Shown here: in pieces, positions 59,122 through 64,000 of the stretch | Layout of the letters: every line of letters begins with the position of its first letter | Numbering within the stretch: position 1 is the stretch's first letter | From: Pseudomonas sp. H3(2019) | GTDB lineage: Bacteria > Pseudomonadota > Gammaproteobacteria > Pseudomonadales > Pseudomonadaceae | Assembly: GCF_007713465.1 (NCBI RefSeq) | Contig: NZ_VMSG01000002.1 | Coordinates: 62,001 to 126,000 of the forward strand | DNA length: 64,000 nucleotides | Direction: 5' to 3' | The notes under the pieces: generated by a model | Told to the model about the DNA's origin: nothing | Seen by the model: only the letters and a program-made list of their open reading frames with translations | Databases searched by the model: none | Position numbers and translations under genes: made by a program

Positions 59122-60791
59122 GCGACGACCTCCAGGCTCTTGGGGTAAATGCGCTCCTTGAACGGCTCCAGACCGATGCGCTGCAAGGTATCGACAAACA
59201 GTTCTTCGCTCTCGCGGTAACGGACAAAGGTCGCGATGATCCGCTCGATCACCTGCGGTACTTCGGCGGCGCTGAACGACGGACCGATGACCTTGCCCAA
59301 CGTGCTGTTCTTGCCCTGTGATCCACCGAGGGTGATCTGGTACCACTCGCTGCCATTCTTATCGACGCCGAGGATGCCGATATTGCCGATGTGGTGATGA
59401 CCACAGGCATTCATGCAGCCAGAAATGTTGAGGCTGATATCACCCAGGTCGTGAAGGTAATCCAGATCATCGAAACGTGCCTGGATCGCTTGGGCGATGG
59501 GGATCGACTTGGCATTGGCCAGCGCGCAGAAATCGCCACCGGGGCAGGCGATGATGTCGGTCAGCAAGCCGATGTTGGCGCAGCCCAGTCCGCGCTCGCA
59601 GGCCAGGCACCACAACGCGTACAGGTCAGCCTTGGGCACGTCCGGCAGGACAATGTTCTGTTCATGGGCAATACGGATTTCGCCGAAACCGAACTGCTCG
59701 GACCAGTCGGCCACTGCTTCCATCTGCGCACCAGTGACGTCTCCCGGCGGCGAGGCCATGCCGGGTTTGGTCGACAGCACCACGCTGGTGTAGCCAGGTA
59801 CTTTGTGCGGCTGCACGTTACGCGCGACCCAGCGCGCGAACGCCGGGTTCTCGGTCAGGCGAGTGCCGAAGTCCAGGTCGGTGTCGGCCAGTGGCTCATA
59901 GGCGGGTGGCACGAATGCGCTGGCGACGCGCTGGTATTCGACGTCGGTCAACTGCGCCGGGCCGTCCTTGAGGTGTTGCCACTCCTGTTCGACTTCCTGG
60001 GCGAAGGCCTCGATGCCCAGCGCCTTGACCAGAATCTTGATCCGCGCCTTGTACTTGTTGTCACGTCGACCGTGGCGGTTGTACACCCGCAACACGGCCT
60101 CGACGTAGGACAACAAATGCTGCCACGGCAACCCTTCACGGATCTGCAAGCCGAGGATCGGCGTGCGCCCCAGACCGCCGCCAACGATCACCCGCAGCAG
60201 CATCTGCCCCGCCGCGTCGCGGTAAAGGTAGAGACCGATGTCGTGCATCATGATTGCGGCGCGGTCGTGTTCCGCCGAGCAGATGGCGATCTTGAATTTG
60301 CGTGGCAAAAACAGGAATTCGGGGTTGATGGTCGACCACTGCCGGAGGATTTCCGCCAGGGGTCGCGGATCGATCAGCTCATCCGCCGCCACCCCGGCAA
60401 AGGCTTCGGTGGTGATGTTACGCACGCAGTTGCCGGAGGTCTGGATCGCATGCATTTCGACCTGGGCCAGGCGCTCGAGGATGTCCGGCACCTGGGCCAG
60501 TTCAATCCAGTTGAATTGCATGTTCTGCCGGGTGGTGAAGTGCCCGTAACCCCGGTCGTAATCCCGGGCGATGCTCGCCAGCGTACGCATTTGCCGGGCA
60601 CTGAGGGTGCCGTAGGGAATGGCGACCCGCAGCATGTAGGCGTGCTTTTGCATATACAGGCCGTTTTGCAGGCGCAACGGCAAAAACTCTTCCTCACTCA
60701 AGGCTCCAGTCATGAACCGCTCGACCTGATCGCGAAACTGCGCAACCCGCTCAAAGACCAGGGCCCGGTCATAGTCATCGTACTGATACAT
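59118..60791 (-). CDS. Sulfite/nitrite reductase hemoprotein subunit (CysI-like)
   Basis: 557 residues. Siroheme and 4Fe-4S binding is shown by CPGGDFCALANAKS (C-x5-C) and NISGCMNACGHHHIGNIG (C-x3-C), the family cluster ligands; GYGHFTTRQNMQFNWI is the N-terminal siroheme-binding motif. It reduces sulfite to sulfide or nitrite to ammonia; the paralogue PA4130 at the same place in P. aeruginosa is linked with ccoN4 and nitrite/cyanide stress rather than main cysteine synthesis. Divergent from ccoN across 265 bases that hold the bipartite operator. Confidence 0.88.
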   Translation of the reverse strand: MYQYDDYDRALVFERVAQFRDQVERFMTGALSEEEFLPLRLQNGLYMQKHAYMLRVAIPYGTLSARQMRTLASIARDYDRGYGHFTTRQNMQFNWIELAQVPDILERLAQVEMHAIQTSGNCVRNITTEAFAGVAADELIDPRPLAEILRQWSTINPEFLFLPRKFKIAICSAEHDRAAIMMHDIGLYLYRDAAGQMLLRVIVGGGLGRTPILGLQIREGLPWQHLLSYVEAVLRVYNRHGRRDNKYKARIKILVKALGIEAFAQEVEQEWQHLKDGPAQLTDVEYQRVASAFVPPAYEPLADTDLDFGTRLTENPAFARWVARNVQPHKVPGYTSVVLSTKPGMASPPGDVTGAQMEAVADWSEQFGFGEIRIAHEQNIVLPDVPKADLYALWCLACERGLGCANIGLLTDIIACPGGDFCALANAKSIPIAQAIQARFDDLDYLHDLGDISLNISGCMNACGHHHIGNIGILGVDKNGSEWYQITLGGSQGKNSTLGKVIGPSFSAAEVPQVIERIIATFVRYRESEELFVDTLQRIGLEPFKERIYPKSLEVVA

Positions 60792-60936
60792 GTCGCTACC
60801 TCATCAGGGTTGATCGGGCTCTGCGGCTCGTTTCTGTGGGGAGTGACTATGCAGTAGCGGCTCAGGCGGTTACAGATTCAGCTAAAGACTAAAAAACCAT
60901 ATCAGGACGCGGCAGATCACCGCAGGCAGGCGCTGA

Positions 60937-60973
60937 ATCTGATCCGTATTAATGCAGTTTTTCTGAGTCTGTT
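60937..60973 (+). promoter_or_regulatory. Bipartite operator upstream of ccoN
   Basis: ATCTGATCCG (60937-60946) and CTGAGTCTGTT (60963-60973) with 16 bases between, identical in sequence and spacing to the pair before ccoG (40162-40198). CTGAATCTG at 60933-60941 and CTGAGTCTG at 60963 also form a direct repeat 30 bases apart. A TACAGT -10 lies at 60993-60998. CTGAATCTG recurs inverted at 60873-60881 toward the reductase gene. Confidence 0.75.
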
Positions 60974-61056
60974 TTGTTTCGACGAGGGTTTCTACAGTTG
61001 ACCGCATGCCAGACCGGGTGGCCTGGCAAGACTTTGCAACCGTGGAAGCATTGACC

Positions 61057-62484
61057 ATGAGCACAACAGCAATCGGACAGGCCTATAACTACAAGGTCGT
61101 CCGCCAATTCGTCGTGGCAACAGTGGTATGGGGTGTTATCGGAATGGCGATGGGCGTGTGGATCGCCTCGCAACTGGTGTGGCCGGAGGCGAACCTCGAT
61201 TTGCCCTGGACCACCTTTGGCCGCTTGCGCCCGCTGCATACCAGCCTGGTGATATTCGGCTTTGCCGGCAGCGCACAATTTGCCGCCAGTTACTACGCAG
61301 TGCAGCGCACCTGCCAGGTGCGACTGTACAGTGACAAACTCGCCGCCTTCACCTTCTGGGGCTGGCAATCGGTGATTGTCAGCATGCTGATCACCCTCCC
61401 CCTGGGCTACACCACCACCAAGGAATACGCCGAGATCGAATTCTCCGGCGCGGTGTGGATGACGGTGGTCTGGGTCGCCTACGCCATAGTGTTTTTCACC
61501 ACTGTGGTGCAGCGCAAAACCAAACACATCTACGTCGGCAACTGGTTCTTCGGTGCGTTCATTGTGGTAATCGCCATGCTGCACGTGGTCAATCACCTGT
61601 CGATTCCGGTGGGCTGGTTCAAGTCCTATCCAGTGTATTCCGGGGCCACCGATGCCATGGTGCAATGGTGGTACGGGCACAACGCGGTGGGTTTCTTCCT
61701 GACCACCGGTTTCCTGGGAATGATGTATTACTTCGTGCCGAAACAGGTCGGCCGGCCGGTGTATTCCTATCGGTTGTCGATCGTGCATTTCTGGGCGCTG
61801 ATCACCCTGTACATCTGGGCCGGTCCGCACCACTTGCACTACACCGCACTGCCGGACTGGGCGCAATCACTGGGCATGGCGATGTCGCTGATTCTGCTGG
61901 CACCGAGCTGGGGCGGCATGATCAACGGCATGATGACCCTCTCGGGCGCCTGGCATAAGTTGCGCACTGACCCGATCCTGCGGTTTTTGGTGCTGTCGCT
62001 GGCGTTCTACGGCATGTCGACCTTCGAAGGGCCGATGATGGCAATCAAAACCGTCAACGCCCTCTCCCACTACACCGACTGGACCATCGGCCACGTACAC
62101 GCCGGCGCACTCGGCTGGGTGGCGATGATTACTTTCGGTTCGCTGTACCACATGATCCCGAAAGTCTTCGGTCGTGCGCAGATGCACAGCCTCGGCCTGA
62201 TCAACGCGCACTTCTGGCTCGCGACCATCGGCACGGTGCTGTATATCGCCTCGATGTGGGTCAACGGCATCACCCAGGGCCTGATGTGGCGCGCCATCAA
62301 CGACGACGGCACGCTGACCTATTCCTTCGTCGAAACCCTGGTGGCCAGCCATCCGGGCTTCATCGTGCGGTTCATCGGTGGTGTGTTCTTCCTCAGCGGC
62401 ATGCTGCTGATGGCTTACAACACCTGGCGCACCGTGCGGGTCGCCGACCTGAAATTCGCCGAGAGCGAAGCGCAGATCGCTTGA
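61057..62484 (+). CDS. ccoN: cbb3-type cytochrome c oxidase subunit I (orphan CcoN4 type)
   Basis: 475 residues, 12+ helices. Haem and copper ligands are intact: His61 ([12 protein letters not shown]) and His348 for low-spin haem b, His208 ([11 protein letters not shown]) with His258/His259 (GPHHLHYT) for CuB, and His346 ([12 protein letters not shown]) for haem b3. GGAAG lies 8 bases before the ATG at 61057. No ccoO or ccoP follows, so it must combine with subunits made elsewhere. Position beside DUF934, the CysI-like reductase and a CcoQ-like gene matches ccoN4 (PA4133) of P. aeruginosa, which supports cyanide-tolerant and biofilm respiration. Confidence 0.9.
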   Translation: MSTTAIGQAYNYKVVRQFVVATVVWGVIGMAMGVWIASQLVWPEANLDLPWTTFGRLRPLHTSLVIFGFAGSAQFAASYYAVQRTCQVRLYSDKLAAFTFWGWQSVIVSMLITLPLGYTTTKEYAEIEFSGAVWMTVVWVAYAIVFFTTVVQRKTKHIYVGNWFFGAFIVVIAMLHVVNHLSIPVGWFKSYPVYSGATDAMVQWWYGHNAVGFFLTTGFLGMMYYFVPKQVGRPVYSYRLSIVHFWALITLYIWAGPHHLHYTALPDWAQSLGMAMSLILLAPSWGGMINGMMTLSGAWHKLRTDPILRFLVLSLAFYGMSTFEGPMMAIKTVNALSHYTDWTIGHVHAGALGWVAMITFGSLYHMIPKVFGRAQMHSLGLINAHFWLATIGTVLYIASMWVNGITQGLMWRAINDDGTLTYSFVETLVASHPGFIVRFIGGVFFLSGMLLMAYNTWRTVRVADLKFAESEAQIA

Positions 62485-62542
62485 TCCGGCCCCTGACGCA
62501 AGCCGCAGCGGCTTGCGTCCCTCACCTCAGGGAATGTTCGTC

Positions 62543-62764
62543 ATGATCGAAGTCATGTTGGATCTGTTGGGCGTGGCGTGCCTGTATTTTTCCGTGGAGT
62601 ACTGCTTGCGGCATCAGTCGGCCGAGAGTCTGGACGACGCCAGCCTGATCCCGTTTGCCGATGACCCGGAAGTGGCACGGCGGGTGGAGCTGGCGACGGG
62701 CAAGACCGTGAAAGCCGTTGCGCCTGAAGAGGCCAGGCCAGGCTGGGGAAATCTGGAGATTTGA
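62543..62764 (+). CDS. CcoQ-like small membrane protein
   Basis: 73 residues. One helix (EVMLDLLGVACLYFSVEYCL), then SLDDASLIPFADDPEVARRV, which resembles the CcoQ/FixQ tail (F-D-x-A-x-L-P-F-A-D-D). AGGGA lies 9 bases before the ATG at 62543; an ATG at 62534 is possible. It lies 58 bases after ccoN on the same strand, so it probably is a dedicated stabilising or assembly subunit of the orphan oxidase. Confidence 0.7.
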   Translation: MIEVMLDLLGVACLYFSVEYCLRHQSAESLDDASLIPFADDPEVARRVELATGKTVKAVAPEEARPGWGNLEI

Positions 62765-62782
62765 ACTGTTGAAATACATCGC

Positions 62783-62801
62783 TCCCACGCTCTGCGTGGG
62801 A
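62783..62801. repeat. Single REP unit with hairpin after the ccoQ-like gene
   Basis: TCCCACGC-TCT-GCGTGGGA forms a perfect 8-base stem, the same unit as in 35117-35228. Located in the convergent gap, likely acting as a transcription or mRNA-decay barrier. Confidence 0.7.
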
Positions 62802-62820
62802 ACGATCATGACAAGGTGAC

Positions 62821-63315
62821 TCAACCCCGATCGCGCGGTATCAGGCTCTGCAACTGTTGCGCCAGGAAATTCGCGTCGAAGGCAAAGATGTCCGGGTCTT
62901 TCAGGCCGTTGGTCTTGCGCCACTGCCAGTCAGTCGAAGGGGGCTGGCACACCAGCGACACACTGCCGTAACGCGCAGCGGTCAGACCCATGACCGCCAG
63001 TGAAATCAGCCCACCGGCGCCCATCACTTCGGGCACGATTTCCACCGGTTTGCCGGCAATCAGAATGCTCAGCTTTTCGGTCTTGAAGGTCGAACTCTCG
63101 ACCGGCACGTTCGCCCCGAACGCCACATAGGCTTCGCGGCTCACTTCCAGCAAGTGCGGGGCCTTGACCGGGGCCAGCCACTGTTCGATCTGCCCGAACA
63201 ACTCGCCTATACGCGTCGCCCACACGGCCGATTGGCTTTCAAACAGCTGTTTCTTGTGCGCTTCGCTTTCTGCGTAGTGGCGAAGCATCTCACCCAGTTG
63301 CTGTACGTCATCCAT
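62821..63315 (-). CDS. Hypothetical protein (164 residues)
   Basis: Start at 63315 with AAGGA 8 bases upstream. Acidic N-terminal helices (EMLRHYAESEAHKKQLFESQSAVWATRIGELFGQIEQWLAPV), then beta-rich KLSILIAGKPVEIVPEVMGAGGLISLAV and a C-terminal DPDIFAFDANFLAQQLQSLIP. No known family recognised, no membrane helix. Convergent with the ccoN group. Confidence 0.65.
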   Translation of the reverse strand: MDDVQQLGEMLRHYAESEAHKKQLFESQSAVWATRIGELFGQIEQWLAPVKAPHLLEVSREAYVAFGANVPVESSTFKTEKLSILIAGKPVEIVPEVMGAGGLISLAVMGLTAARYGSVSLVCQPPSTDWQWRKTNGLKDPDIFAFDANFLAQQLQSLIPRDRG

Positions 63316-63509
63316 TGCGGTGTTCCTTTGGTTGAAGCAGTACTGCGGACATTGAGCATGGCAGATGCACGCTGCCGGCGTACGACTAAAACCGGGCATA
63401 CACAGCCTGCTGACACTTCAGCGCCGCGCCAAGGGTTTACTCCGCTGCCGGATCACGCGCATTGTAGGCCGCACGCAAGCTGCGCTGGCGTTCGCCCTCG
63501 GCGACTGAC

Positions 63510-64000
63510 TCAGCGCGCCTTGAGCAGACGACGCAAGCGCGCCATGCTCAGGGCATCCACCAGCACCCCATCGCGCACTGCATACTCGCGAAACAAGCCT
63601 TCTGTGTCGAAACCAAACTTGCGATACAGCCCGATCGCTGCTTCGTTATCCGCATACACCGAGAGTTCGACCCGTTGCACGTTCATCCAGTTGTCGGCAA
63701 GGTCGAGCACCGCCGCGAGCAGCCGAGAGCCAACGCCCTTGCCTTGCCACGCGACCGCCACGCCCATGCCAATGTTGGCGCAATGGCTGCGACGAATGCG
63801 CGAAACCTGCTCCAGACCGACGTTGCCAATGACCTGGCCCTGATGCAACGCCACCAGTTGCACCACCCGCTCGTTTTCCGGCGCCAGTCGCTTGCGCCAG
63901 ACTTCAGTGGACTGAAACGGCATTTGCAGCACCTGGCGGGCGACCGCCGGATCATTGTAAAGCGCGGTGATGCCCTCGATGTGGGCTTCGCTCATACGCT
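63510..64000 (-). CDS. GNAT acetyltransferase (N-terminus beyond window)
   Basis: The frame contains IGMGVAVAWQGKGVGSRLLAAVLDLAD (motif A) and RVELSVYADNEAAIGLYRKFGFDTEGLFREYAVRDG, the common GNAT ending of YhhY/AaaT-like enzymes. The first visible ATG is at 63995, but residues before SEAHIEGITALYNDPAVARQVLQMP in this family usually include a further strand, so the real start probably lies past the window end. Substrate unknown; this subgroup acetylates some amino acids. Confidence 0.8.
   Translation of the reverse strand, partial: RMSEAHIEGITALYNDPAVARQVLQMPFQSTEVWRKRLAPENERVVQLVALHQGQVIGNVGLEQVSRIRRSHCANIGMGVAVAWQGKGVGSRLLAAVLDLADNWMNVQRVELSVYADNEAAIGLYRKFGFDTEGLFREYAVRDGVLVDALSMARLRRLLKAR

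Noticed and set aside
58600..60791. Calling the reductase the main biosynthetic cysI
   Set aside because: Family fits, but the neighbourhood with ccoN, DUF934 and the shared operator fits the ccoN4-linked paralogue better, so no symbol was given.

Overview
The window is a bacterial chromosome segment with high G+C. Gene content points to Pseudomonas, most likely the P. fluorescens group: MuxABC-OpmB efflux, a glgE/treS-maltokinase/glgB cluster, a MucR-type MHYT-GGDEF-EAL protein, an orphan ccoN with ccoG and a MocR regulator, DUF3203, GCGAGCAGGCTCGCTCCCACA-type REP pairs and a TccC-type orphan toxin. No rRNA, tRNA, CRISPR array or complete insertion sequence is visible.

Layout. 1-3340 is accessory debris: the tail of an aminotransferase-like regulator, a GNAT acetyltransferase, a VOC protein, a broken second GNAT gene joined to pieces of an IS66 transposase, and a LysE exporter. 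3544-8048 is a catabolic module: LysR regulator, divergent MFS importer, class III CoA-transferase, and a methylmalonyl-CoA decarboxylase-like crotonase. 8200-20500 is mixed chromosomal content: a methyltransferase, a DUF2269/dehydrogenase pair, a VanX-like peptidase fused to an L,D-transpeptidase-like domain, a SulP transporter, a two-component system with its own lipoprotein and membrane protein, and UppP. 20600-22100 holds an MFS transporter behind a threonine-codon leader peptide and terminator, an apparent threonine attenuator. 22400-26370 holds envelope and stress genes (BON, Spy-like, GFA, MiaE, Usp with an ANR box).

26510-29398 is an orphan TccC/Rhs toxin with a foreign-looking C-terminal domain. 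29507-37257 is the GlgE alpha-glucan pathway (trehalose to maltose to maltose-1-phosphate to branched glucan). Just upstream lies a small bacteriocin locus (frameshifted S-type pyocin plus immunity gene) between two near-identical ECF-like promoters. 40259-43211 (ccoG, MocR regulator) and 58627-62764 (DUF934, sulfite/nitrite reductase, ccoN, ccoQ-like) together match the ccoN4 cluster of P. aeruginosa, here split by about 15 kb that carries an SDR, mucR, opmB-muxCBA, tpx, an SRPBCC protein and a DUF1254 protein. The two halves share an identical two-part sequence just upstream of ccoG and ccoN, probably the operator of the MocR regulator.

Most notable for follow-up: the Thr attenuator driving an efflux-type MFS gene whose first codons look like the start of a threonyl-tRNA synthetase; the shared bipartite operator; the TccC toxin domain without a visible immunity gene; and the G-tract frameshift in the pyocin. 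All function assignments come from reading translated sequence without database searches.
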